NCBI GenBank assembly: GCA_019118525.1
Contig: DWYV01000050.1
Span: 26,322 to 90,321 of the forward strand
Origin: Candidatus Bariatricus faecipullorum
Lineage (GTDB): Bacteria; Bacillota; Clostridia; Lachnospirales; Lachnospiraceae
Direction: 5' to 3'
DNA length: 64,000 nucleotides
Made by a program: the position numbers and the translations under genes. Shown here piece by piece: positions 7,436 through 15,416 of the stretch. The notes below the pieces were generated by a model. That model saw only the letters and a program-made list of their open reading frames with translations, was not told where the DNA came from and made no database searches. The stretch's first letter is position 1. Every line of letters begins with the position of its first letter.

Positions 7436-9412
7436 ATGGATAAGAAAAAGAGGATGCAGGAGCTGGTAACCCTGCTGAATAAGGCCGGGAAAGCCTACTA
7501 CCAGGAATCCCGGGAGATTATGAGCAATTATGAATACGACACCCTCTATGACGAGCTGAAGGGGCTGGAAGAGGAACTGGGAACCGTGCTGGCGGGAAGC
7601 CCCACCATCCACGTAGGATACGAGGTGCTGAGCGAGCTGCCGAAGGAACGGCACGAGTCCCCCATGCTTTCCCTGGACAAAACCAAGGACGTCTCCCGGC
7701 TCGCAGAGTTTGTGGGAGACCAGAAGGCCGTCATCTCCTGGAAGCTGGACGGTCTGACCATCGTCCTGACCTACCGGGACGGGGAACTGTTTAAGGCGGT
7801 AACAAGAGGAAACGGAGAGACGGGCGAAGTCATTACGAACAATGCAAAAGTGTTTGCAAACGTGCCGCTTCGGATTCCTTACCAGGGAGAACTGATTCTC
7901 CGGGGAGAGGCGGTTATCGGCTATAAAGATTTTGAGAGAATCAACGCCACCATTGAAGACGTGGATGCGAAGTATAAAAATCCCCGGAATCTCTGCAGTG
8001 GTTCCGTGCGCCAGTTAAACAGCGAAATTACGGCGCAGAGAAATGTAAAATTCTATGCCTTTACCCTGGTGCGGGCCCGGGATGTGGATTTTCACAATTC
8101 CCGGAAATATCAGCTGGACTGGCTGGAAACCCAGGGATTTGATGTGGTGGAGCATTACATGGTGACCAGAGACACCCTGGAAGAGCGGGTGGCCTTTTTT
8201 GAGCAGAAAATACCGGAAAATGACTTCCCCTCGGACGGTCTTGTGCTCGTCTACGATGATATCGCCTACGGGGAGTCCCTGGGCAGAACAGCCAAATTTC
8301 CCCGGGATTCTTTTGCCTTTAAATGGGCGGACGAAGTAAAGGAGACCAGGCTGAAGGAGATTGAGTGGAGTCCTTCCCGGACCGGGTTAATCAATCCGGT
8401 GGCCATCTTTGAACCGGTGGAACTGGAAGGCACCACAGTGAGCCGTGCCAGCGTGCACAACTTAAGTATTATGGAAGAGCTGAAGCTGGGAATCGGCGAC
8501 ACCATTGAAGTATATAAGGCCAATATGATTATCCCCCAGATAGCCAGAAACCTGACGGGAAGCGGTACCGTGGAAGTCCCCGCCGCCTGTCCGGTGTGCG
8601 GGGGAAAGACAGAAATCCGTCAGATGAACGACGCCAGGTCTTTATACTGCACCAATCCCCGGTGCCAGGCAAAACGGGTAAAGTCCTTTGCCCTTTTTGT
8701 CAGCCGGGACGCTCTGAATATCGACGGATTTTCCGAGGCAACGCTGGAGAAATTTATCGCAAAAGGCTTTATTCATAAATATACCGATATTTTCCACCTG
8801 GCGGACCACAAGGCGGAGATAGAAGGAATGGAAGGCTTTGGAGAAAAATCCTGTGCCAACCTTCTGGAGAGCATTGAAAAGGCCAGGAAGACCACCCTGG
8901 CAAGGGTCATCTACGGACTGGGAATCGCCGGTGTGGGGCTGGCCAACGCAAAAGTGCTCTGCCGGGAATTTGACGACAGCCCCGAGGCGCTTCTGCATGC
9001 CGGCGCCGAAGACCTGGCTGCCATCTCCGGTGTGGGAGAGGTAATCGCCGGGGCCTTTACCGGGTATTTTGCCCGGGAGGAGAACCGGGAGGAGTTCCGG
9101 AACCTTCTGAAGGAACTGGAACTTGTACACGAAGAAGGAGGAGAGAATCAGAATCTGAAGGGAAAAACCTTTGTGGTTACGGGGAGCTTACAGCATTTTC
9201 CGGGCCGCAGGGAGCTGAAGGAATGGATAGAAAGCCGGGGGGGAAAGGTAACCGGCTCCGTGACGGGAAAGACGGATTATCTCATCAACAACGATGTGAA
9301 TTCCGCCTCTTCCAAAAACAGAAAGGCCCGGGAACTGAATATTCCCGTAATTTCCGAGGAGGACTTCATGGAGCTTGCAGGGACAGATTTGCATCAGAAG
9401 GAGGAACAGTAA
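7436..9412 (+). CDS. ligA: NAD-dependent DNA ligase LigA
   Basis: A 658-residue ligase that seals nicks in replication and repair using NAD. Order of parts: N-terminal Ia domain with YDTLYDEL, adenylation domain with the nucleotidyl-acceptor Lys103 in SWKLDG, OB fold, four-Cys zinc finger (CPVCGG...YCTNPRC near 385-410), helix-hairpin-helix repeats (GFGEKS, GVGEVIAG) and a C-terminal BRCT domain (GKTFVVTGSLQHFPGR). The ATG at 7436 is preferred because GGGAGAG sits just upstream; a TTG at 7424 would add four residues. The gene ends with TAA directly abutting the clpX ATG. Confidence 0.96.
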   Translation: MDKKKRMQELVTLLNKAGKAYYQESREIMSNYEYDTLYDELKGLEEELGTVLAGSPTIHVGYEVLSELPKERHESPMLSLDKTKDVSRLAEFVGDQKAVISWKLDGLTIVLTYRDGELFKAVTRGNGETGEVITNNAKVFANVPLRIPYQGELILRGEAVIGYKDFERINATIEDVDAKYKNPRNLCSGSVRQLNSEITAQRNVKFYAFTLVRARDVDFHNSRKYQLDWLETQGFDVVEHYMVTRDTLEERVAFFEQKIPENDFPSDGLVLVYDDIAYGESLGRTAKFPRDSFAFKWADEVKETRLKEIEWSPSRTGLINPVAIFEPVELEGTTVSRASVHNLSIMEELKLGIGDTIEVYKANMIIPQIARNLTGSGTVEVPAACPVCGGKTEIRQMNDARSLYCTNPRCQAKRVKSFALFVSRDALNIDGFSEATLEKFIAKGFIHKYTDIFHLADHKAEIEGMEGFGEKSCANLLESIEKARKTTLARVIYGLGIAGVGLANAKVLCREFDDSPEALLHAGAEDLAAISGVGEVIAGAFTGYFAREENREEFRNLLKELELVHEEGGENQNLKGKTFVVTGSLQHFPGRRELKEWIESRGGKVTGSVTGKTDYLINNDVNSASSKNRKARELNIPVISEEDFMELAGTDLHQKEEQ

Positions 9413-10831
9413 ATGTCAGGAAATGAAGACACCAGGGACAAAAACATGCCCACTCGTGCAGAAGATACAGAGAAAAAAGACGAATACGAAAAAGTCTGCT
9501 TTATCTGTCACCGGCCGGAGAGCGTGGCGGGAAAAATGATTGACCTGCCGAACCATATCTCCGTATGCGCGGACTGTATGCAGAGAAGTTTTGACGCCAT
9601 GAATAACGGCGGTTTTGATTACAGCCAGTTTATGAACATGCCCGGCAATCCCATGATGGGATTTGGCGACGCGGAAAACCAGATGCCGAAAAGCCAGCGG
9701 GTAAAAAAGAAAAAACCCGAGGAAAAAGCGGAGCCTGTTTTTGATATTCACAATATCCCGGCGCCCCACAAAATCAAGGCCCAGCTGGATGAGTACGTGG
9801 TAGGGCAGGAGCACGCCAAGAAGGCCATGGCAGTGGCGGTGTACAACCATTATAAACGGGTGGCCACCGACACCATGGATGATATTGAGATTGAAAAATC
9901 CAACATGCTGATGATAGGTCCCACCGGTTCCGGTAAGACCTATCTGGTAAAAACCCTGGCCAGGCTGCTGGATGTGCCGCTGGCCCTGACCGACGCCACT
10001 TCCCTTACCGAAGCAGGCTATATCGGAGACGATATTGAAAGCGTGGTATCCAAGCTTCTGGCGGCGGCGGACAACGATGTGGAGAAGGCCGAGAGCGGAA
10101 TTATCTTTATTGATGAGATTGACAAAATTGCGAAGAAGAAAAATACCAGTCAGCGGGATGTGAGTGGGGAATCCGTACAGCAGGGAATGCTGAAACTGCT
10201 GGAAGGAAGCGAAGTAGAAGTGCCGGTAGGCGCCAACAGCAAAAATGCCATGGTGCCGCTGACCACGGTCAATACCCGGAACATTCTCTTTATCTGCGGC
10301 GGCGCCTTCCCGGATCTGGAGCAGATTATCAAGGAGCGGCTGACGAAACAGTCCTCCATGGGATTCGGCGCGGATTTAAAGGACAAGTACGACAACGACA
10401 AGAATCTGCTGGAAAAGGTGACGACGGAAGATCTGCGGAATTTCGGCATGATTCCCGAGTTCCTGGGACGTCTTCCCATCGTGTTTACTCTGCAGGGACT
10501 GGACAAGGAAATGCTGGTGAAGATTCTGAAGGAACCGAAGAACGCCATCTTAAAGCAGTATCAGAAACTGCTGGCGCTGGACGAAGTGAATCTGGAATTC
10601 GAGGACGACGCGCTTTCTGCCATCGCCGAGAAAGCCATGAAAAAAGACACCGGAGCCAGGGCCCTGCGGGCGATTATCGAAGACTTTATGCTGGATATTA
10701 TGTATGAGATTCCAAAAGATGACAGCATCGGGGAAGTGGTGATTACCAGAGCTTACATAGAAGGAACCGGCGGGCCGGTTATCCGGCTCCGGGGCCAGGA
10801 AGTTCCCCGGATTGGACAGTCCCAGGGGTAA
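9413..10831 (+). CDS. clpX: ClpX ATPase subunit of ClpXP protease
   Basis: A 472-residue AAA+ unfoldase that recognises substrates and feeds them to ClpP. The N-terminal zinc-binding domain has Cys29, Cys32, Cys52 and Cys55. Walker A is GPTGSGKT at 169-176, Walker B is IIFIDEIDKIAKK, and GYIGDDIESVVSKLL and the sensor-2 KDTGARALRAI are present. The N-terminus is longer and more charged than usual and the linker (70-110) is Met- and Lys-rich. No clpP is adjacent; the gene follows ligA with no spacer and is followed by a strong terminator hairpin that overlaps the start region of the protease gene. Confidence 0.93.
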   Translation: MSGNEDTRDKNMPTRAEDTEKKDEYEKVCFICHRPESVAGKMIDLPNHISVCADCMQRSFDAMNNGGFDYSQFMNMPGNPMMGFGDAENQMPKSQRVKKKKPEEKAEPVFDIHNIPAPHKIKAQLDEYVVGQEHAKKAMAVAVYNHYKRVATDTMDDIEIEKSNMLMIGPTGSGKTYLVKTLARLLDVPLALTDATSLTEAGYIGDDIESVVSKLLAAADNDVEKAESGIIFIDEIDKIAKKKNTSQRDVSGESVQQGMLKLLEGSEVEVPVGANSKNAMVPLTTVNTRNILFICGGAFPDLEQIIKERLTKQSSMGFGADLKDKYDNDKNLLEKVTTEDLRNFGMIPEFLGRLPIVFTLQGLDKEMLVKILKEPKNAILKQYQKLLALDEVNLEFEDDALSAIAEKAMKKDTGARALRAIIEDFMLDIMYEIPKDDSIGEVVITRAYIEGTGGPVIRLRGQEVPRIGQSQG

Positions 10832-10855
10832 TCCGGCGGTCATACTGTGCAGGGG

Positions 10856-10897
10856 ATACCTCATATACTTTGGAAAAAAGTATATGAGGTATTTTTT
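10856..10897 (+). terminator. Terminator of clpX overlapping the next gene's ribosome binding site
   Basis: A perfect 15-base inverted repeat (10856-10870 and 10878-10892) with a 7-base loop is followed by T5. The GAGG of the downstream protease gene is inside the 3' arm and its ATG begins at 10898, immediately after the T-run. Confidence 0.85.
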
Positions 10898-12601
10898 ATG
10901 CCGGAAACAGCGGACTGCAGAGAGCAGATTCTGTCAGAGGATACCAGGGATTTTATTCTGAATACCAGGCGGGAGTCCTTTCTGGATACGGCTCTTGAGG
11001 AGATGGGCGGGTGCCGGATGTGGATTGGAAGTACGTTTTCCAGCATTTCCGTAGGGAAAAACGGGATACAGAACCAGAATCTGGGACAGTTTCCCTACTA
11101 TTCCGTGCCGAAATGCTATACCCTGCTGGATAATCAGGCCATGGCCGAGGCAGGCATTCTGCAGATACAGAATTATCCCAGGCTGGAGCTCCAGGGGGAG
11201 GGGGTGCTGGTGGGAATTGTGGATACCGGGATAGCCTATGGGGAACCCGTGTTCCGGGACCTGGCCGGAGGCACCCGGATTCTGCGGATCTGGGATCAGA
11301 CCATCCAGGAGGGAAGGCCTCCGGAGGGCTTTTTTTATGGGACGGAGTATACAAAAGAAGAGATTAACCAGGCGCTGGAGAGCGAAAATCCCTACGGGGA
11401 GGTGCCTTCCCGGGATGAAAACGGGCACGGCACCTTTCTGGCCAGTGTGGCCTGCGGGAGTCCGGATGTGGAGAACCGGTTTACCGGGGCGGCGCCCATG
11501 GCGGAACTGGCGGTGGTGAAGCTGAAGGAGGCGAAAACCTGGCTCCGGGATTATTACCTGATTCGGCGGGAGACGCCCTGCTACCAGGAGAACGATGTGA
11601 TGGCAGGGATCCGCTATCTGGATGAACTGGCAAGGGCCCAGGGGAAACCGCTGGTGCTCTGTCTGGGTCTTGGTACCAGCATGGGGAGCCATACCGGGGC
11701 CTCGCCTCTGGGACGGTATCTGGAAGAACTGTCGGAGACAGCCCGAAGGGCCGTGGTGACGGGAACGGGAAATGAGGCGGAAAAGCGGCACCATTTTCAG
11801 AGTGTACTGCCGGGAGAGGATGAGAGGGAGGAAGTGGAAATCCGGGTGGACCGGGACTGTCCCGGGTTCTGGATGGAAGTCTGGAGCGATATCCCCAACA
11901 TTCTGGAAATCGGCATTGTCTCGCCAAGCGGGGAGACGGGAGGGGCGGTATCGGGACAGCAGGGAACGCTGACCTACCGGTTTCTTTTTGAACAGACCAC
12001 GGTATCCGTGACTTCCCGTCTGGCAGTGGAAGGCACCCGGGCGGGGATGTTTGCGCTCCGGTTCGAACGTCCGGCGGAAGGGATATGGAAACTGACGGTC
12101 CGGGCGCTGAAACTGGGTTCCGGGCGGTACGATATCTGGCTTCCGGTCACGGAATTTCTGGACGGGGAAGTCTATTTTCTAAGGCCGGATCCCTTTACCA
12201 CGGTTACGGAACCGGGGAATGCCTGGAATCCGATTACGGTGGCCTGGTACAATGGGGCAGACAAGTCTATTGCCATCAGTTCCGGGAGAGGGTATACTAG
12301 AGAAGAACGAATCAAACCGGATTTTGCGGCGCCGGGCATGGAGATTCTGGGGGTGAATGCCCGCGGGCAGACGGCCCTTCGTTCCGGCTCGTCCCTGGCT
12401 GTGGGAATCACGGCGGGAGCCGTGGCGCTGATGCTGGAGTGGCTGGCCCTGCGGCTGGAGCAGAATGTAAATACCGTGCAGATTAAGAGTCTGCTGATGG
12501 CAGGAACCCAGAGAAGACCGGACCTTGCGTATCCCAACCGGGAGTGGGGGTACGGGACGCTGGATATGTACCAGACCTTTGAGGAACTGCGCAGATTCTG
12601 A
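10898..12601 (+). CDS. Subtilisin-like S8 family serine protease (Csp-like)
   Basis: A 567-residue protein with an intact S8 catalytic triad: Asp109 in GIVDTGIAY, His177 in DENGHGTFLAS and Ser499 in SGSSLAVGI. Between about residues 300 and 440 the fold is interrupted by a beta-rich insertion, as in the Csp germination proteases and their relatives in Clostridia. There is no signal peptide, so it is cytosolic or spore-associated. Whether it is a Csp orthologue cannot be told by eye. The ATG at 10898 has its GAGG inside the clpX terminator stem. The lspA-like gene follows 46 bases downstream. Confidence 0.85.
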   Translation: MPETADCREQILSEDTRDFILNTRRESFLDTALEEMGGCRMWIGSTFSSISVGKNGIQNQNLGQFPYYSVPKCYTLLDNQAMAEAGILQIQNYPRLELQGEGVLVGIVDTGIAYGEPVFRDLAGGTRILRIWDQTIQEGRPPEGFFYGTEYTKEEINQALESENPYGEVPSRDENGHGTFLASVACGSPDVENRFTGAAPMAELAVVKLKEAKTWLRDYYLIRRETPCYQENDVMAGIRYLDELARAQGKPLVLCLGLGTSMGSHTGASPLGRYLEELSETARRAVVTGTGNEAEKRHHFQSVLPGEDEREEVEIRVDRDCPGFWMEVWSDIPNILEIGIVSPSGETGGAVSGQQGTLTYRFLFEQTTVSVTSRLAVEGTRAGMFALRFERPAEGIWKLTVRALKLGSGRYDIWLPVTEFLDGEVYFLRPDPFTTVTEPGNAWNPITVAWYNGADKSIAISSGRGYTREERIKPDFAAPGMEILGVNARGQTALRSGSSLAVGITAGAVALMLEWLALRLEQNVNTVQIKSLLMAGTQRRPDLAYPNREWGYGTLDMYQTFEELRRF

Positions 12602-12647
12602 AGGAGAAGCGGGTAAGAATCCGGGAGCGGACAGATAAGGAGTGCTT

Positions 12648-13136
12648 ATGGAGAAAGAGAAAGGAAGTATGGCGGTTTTTGTTTTCCTGGCTGCGGCTGT
12701 GGCGGGAGCAGACCTGCTTTTGAAGGAACGGACAGTAAAGGACATGAAACCGGGGGAGGAACGCCGGCTTTTTGGCGGCCGGCTTTTGTACCGCCGGGTA
12801 CATAACCCGGGGTTTGCCATGAGCCGCCTGAAAGAGTACCCGAAACTGGTAAAGGGTGCTTCCCTGGCGGCGGGAGCGGTGCTGGCAGCAGGCTGGTTCC
12901 GTCAGGGACGGCAGAAAGGGCATCTGCTGGAGAAAGCGGGCCTGGCCCTGATGAGCGGCGGCGCTGTGGGCAATGGATACGACCGGCTTTTCCGGGGATA
13001 TGTGGTGGATTATATTGGTTTCCCGTGGAAAAAAGAGAGTCTGCGGAAGATAACCTGGAATGTGGCGGACCTGGCTCTTCTGGCAGGAGGCCTGCTCTGG
13101 GGAGCCGCCTCCTGGCTGTCGGGAGGGAAAAAATGA
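12648..13136 (+). CDS. LspA-like signal peptidase II
   Basis: A 162-residue membrane protein with four hydrophobic segments and the signature blocks of lipoprotein signal peptidase: VHNPGFAMS (N-x-G-x-A region), SGGAVGNGYDRLFRGYVVDY and WNVADLALLAG, supplying both catalytic aspartates. The first half is divergent from ordinary LspA, so it may be a specialised paralogue or a diverged housekeeping enzyme; no other lspA is in view. AAGGAG sits 5 bases before the ATG. Its stop overlaps the response regulator start (ATGA), tying it to the two-component system. Confidence 0.72.
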   Translation: MEKEKGSMAVFVFLAAAVAGADLLLKERTVKDMKPGEERRLFGGRLLYRRVHNPGFAMSRLKEYPKLVKGASLAAGAVLAAGWFRQGRQKGHLLEKAGLALMSGGAVGNGYDRLFRGYVVDYIGFPWKKESLRKITWNVADLALLAGGLLWGAASWLSGGKK

Positions 13137-13817
13137 AGGAGATTCTGGTGGTAGAAGACGACAGAACGGTAAGCGGGGGGACTCTGCTGGCATCTGCAGA
13201 GGGCAGGCTATGCCCCGTTTCCGGTCTATTCGGAAAAAGAAGCGCTGGAGGCATATTCCCGGAAAGAATATGCCCTTCTTCTGCTGGATGTGAATCTGCC
13301 GGACGGCAGCGGGTTTTCCCTGGCCAGAAAGCTGAAGGAAAAGCGGGATACCCCTGTTATCTTTCTGACCGGCTGTGACCAGGATGAGGAAATGCTGGAG
13401 GGCTTCGAGGCCGGGGCGGATGACTATGTCACCAAGCCTTTTAACGTGAAGCTTCTGCTGAAGCGGGCCGAGGCGGTGCTGCGAAGAAGCGGGAGAAAGC
13501 CGGGCGGACGGGTGCTGGATTTTGGCGTTCTGGAAGTGGACCTGGACGGGCATCATGTGTCCCTGAACGGGGAGAGAGTGGAACTGACGCCCACGGAATT
13601 TGAGCTTCTGTCCCTGTTGTGCCAGAATCCGGGTGTGGTTCTGACCCGCCGGGTGCTGCTGGAAAGGCTCTGGGATTCCCGGGGGAATTTTGTGGATGAA
13701 CACGCACTGACGGTGCAGATGAGCCGGCTGAAAGCGAAACTGAAGGATGGGGATATTTCTTATATCCGGACCGTGTACGGCACCGGCTACCAGTGGACAG
13801 GAGGAACCGGTGACTAG
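13133..13817 (+). pseudogene. OmpR-type response regulator broken by a one-base frameshift
   Basis: The first 16 codons from the ATG at 13133 read MKEILVVEDDRTVSGG, the usual receiver start. After the run of six G at 13175-13180 this frame becomes nonsense; the correct sequence continues in the frame starting at 13182 as LCWHLQRAGYAPFPVYSEKE. Removing one G restores a complete regulator with phospho-acceptor Asp52 (LLLLDVNLPDG), Thr79, Lys101 (VTKPFN) and a winged-helix DNA-binding domain ending TVYGTGYQW. Everything after the run is intact, so the lesion is recent, a slippage event or a sequencing error. The partner kinase overlaps its end by 8 bases. Confidence 0.85.
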
Positions 13818-14748
13818 CGCGGCAGCTCTGGCCGTCAGCCTGGGGGCGGTTCTTTTTTCCGCCCTTTTCTGTGCCTGGAACTGGCGGAAACGGCGGCGGG
13901 AGCTGACAGAGACTGTGGAGGAACTGGAACGGATGATAGAAGCGGCGGAACGGGGAGAGGCGCCCTCCGCCCTGGAAACCGGAAGCGGGGAGACGCTGCC
14001 CTCCCGTCTGTATGCGGAGCTTCAGAAACTGGCGGCCATGTATCAGGCGGCGGAGAAAGCCAGCCGCCGGCAAAAAGAAGAGGTACAGCAGACGGTGTCG
14101 GACATTTCCCATCAGCTTCGGGGGCCCATGGCAGGGCTTCTGATGTATCAGGAGATGCTCCGGGATGAGAATCTGGATAAGGAGACGAGGCTGCACTGTC
14201 TGGATGTGATGGAGGAGCAGATACAGAAACTGGATTTCCTGGTGAAGGCCCTGGTAAAGCTTTCCCGGCTGGAAAGCGCCATGATAAGGATGAACCGGAA
14301 GGAGGAAAATCTGTTTCAGTGCCTGGCACGGGCGGTGGCCTCCGTCAGCGAACGGGCAGAAAAGAAGCACACACAAATCCACATAGACTGCCCGGAGGGG
14401 CTGACCCTGCCGCTGGACGCGAAGTGGACTTCCGAGGCGGTGGTCAATGTCCTGGACAATGCGGTAAAATATATGAAGGAAGGCGGAAACGTAACCATCC
14501 GGGCCGTTCCCCTGGAACTGTTCGTCCGGGTGGATATTACCGACCAGGGACCGGGAATCCCGGAGGAGGACTACTCCCGCATTTTCCAGCGGTTCTGGCG
14601 CGGACCGGAAACAGGAACGCAGGAGGGGGTGGGAATCGGTCTTTACCTGACCCGGGAGATTGTAACCCGGCAGGGTGGATACGTAAAAGTTGCCTCCTGC
14701 CCGGGAAAAGGCAGCACCTTTTCTCTGTATTTTCAGAAAAGAGATTGA
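13810..14748 (+). CDS. Sensor histidine kinase with minimal sensor
   Basis: A 312-residue membrane kinase. A single hydrophobic segment (residues about 3-23) is followed by a coiled-coil linker, the dimerisation/phosphoacceptor region with His101 in SDISHQLRGPM, and an ATPase domain with N box VVNVLDNAVKY (Asn214/Asn218), G1 box ITDQGPGIP and G2 box GVGIGLYLT. There is no extracytoplasmic sensor domain, so it senses within or near the membrane, or through a partner. The GTG at 13810 has AGGAGG upstream and overlaps the response regulator's end. Its stop overlaps the -35 of the next promoter. Confidence 0.88.
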   Translation: MTSAAALAVSLGAVLFSALFCAWNWRKRRRELTETVEELERMIEAAERGEAPSALETGSGETLPSRLYAELQKLAAMYQAAEKASRRQKEEVQQTVSDISHQLRGPMAGLLMYQEMLRDENLDKETRLHCLDVMEEQIQKLDFLVKALVKLSRLESAMIRMNRKEENLFQCLARAVASVSERAEKKHTQIHIDCPEGLTLPLDAKWTSEAVVNVLDNAVKYMKEGGNVTIRAVPLELFVRVDITDQGPGIPEEDYSRIFQRFWRGPETGTQEGVGIGLYLTREIVTRQGGYVKVASCPGKGSTFSLYFQKRD

Positions 14749-14773
14749 CAAGCGCCGGGAATCATATTATACT
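14745..14773 (+). promoter_or_regulatory. Promoter of the marR-ABC exporter operon
   Basis: TTGACA at 14745-14750 and TATACT at 14768-14773, 17-base spacer. The -35 overlaps the stop codon of the histidine kinase gene. Confidence 0.85.
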
Positions 14774-14782
14774 TTTTCATGC

Positions 14783-14810
14783 AAAAGATGTTAGGACACT
14801 AACATCTTTT
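14783..14810 (+). promoter_or_regulatory. Perfect palindrome at the transcription start, likely MarR operator
   Basis: Twelve-base arms (14783-14794, 14799-14810) around the 4-base centre GACA, core GTTAG-GACA-CTAAC, lying just downstream of the -10 of the marR promoter. Position and symmetry suit an autoregulatory MarR site. Because it is followed by further T residues it could alternatively act as a weak terminator for the kinase transcript. Confidence 0.65.
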
Positions 14811-14830
14811 TTGTGACTGAATTGTTTGAG

Positions 14831-14884
14831 AATTGTCGTGGGGGACGGGTACGGGCTGGTCCGTACCCGTCCCCCACGACAATT
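14831..14884 (+). repeat. REP-like palindrome, copy 1
   Basis: Perfect 24-base arms (14831-14854, 14861-14884) and a 6-base loop, core GGGGACGGGTACGG. It is preceded by the conserved leader GAATTGTTTGAGAATTGTCG. It sits in the 5' untranslated region of the marR gene, between the operator and the ribosome binding site. Confidence 0.85.
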
Positions 14885-14900
14885 GCGGAGGTGAACTGAA

Positions 14901-15407
14901 ATGAAGAAGACGGCCCCGGCGGACTGTCAGGGGGAAGCAGGACAGCTTCCTTATGCGGGAAAGCTTATCCGGTGCCTTTCCCACCAGCTGGGAAGAAAAA
15001 GTCTGCTGGAGAGAACCGACTGCGGCGGACTGACCACGGCTCAGAAACATGTGCTTCAGTTTATTCTGATGAGGTCCATGGAGGGAGACGTGTACCAGAG
15101 AGAGGTGGAGGAAGAGTTTCAGATACGCCGGTCCACGGCCACGGGCATTTTAAAGCTGATGGAGCAAAAGGGATTCATCTGCCGGGAAAGCGTGGAAGAG
15201 GACGGACGGCTGAAACGGATTGTGCCTACGGAGAAGGCCCTCGGGCTTCGAACGGGTATCATTCAGGATATCCGCCGGAGGGAAGCAAAGCTTCGGGAAG
15301 GCATTCCGGAAGACGAATACCGGATATGCATAGAGGTTCTGCAGAAAATGCTTTCGAATATTTCAGGAAAAGCATCCGAGAGAGAAGAAGATATGACAGG
15401 GAGGTAA
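14901..15407 (+). CDS. MarR family transcriptional regulator
   Basis: A 168-residue winged-helix regulator. The recognition region is LTTAQKHVLQFIL (helix 2), the helix-turn-helix IRRSTATGILKLMEQKGFI and a wing with the family-typical EEDGRLKRIVPTEKA. It has a perfect palindrome at its own promoter and stands 9 bases before a two-gene ABC exporter, the classic arrangement for a repressor that opens an efflux system when it binds a toxic ligand. A GGAGGTGA ribosome binding site precedes the ATG. Confidence 0.9.
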   Translation: MKKTAPADCQGEAGQLPYAGKLIRCLSHQLGRKSLLERTDCGGLTTAQKHVLQFILMRSMEGDVYQREVEEEFQIRRSTATGILKLMEQKGFICRESVEEDGRLKRIVPTEKALGLRTGIIQDIRRREAKLREGIPEDEYRICIEVLQKMLSNISGKASEREEDMTGR

Positions 15408-15416
15408 GACAGACTT

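Noticed and set aside
12483..13703. Minus-strand open frame of 406 codons
   Set aside because: It is antisense to the lspA-like and response regulator genes and lacks any recognisable domain.
14831..14884. REP-like palindromes as ordinary terminators
   Set aside because: They lack a T-run, have nearly identical stems at six places and a conserved one-sided leader, which terminators do not show. They may still affect mRNA ends.
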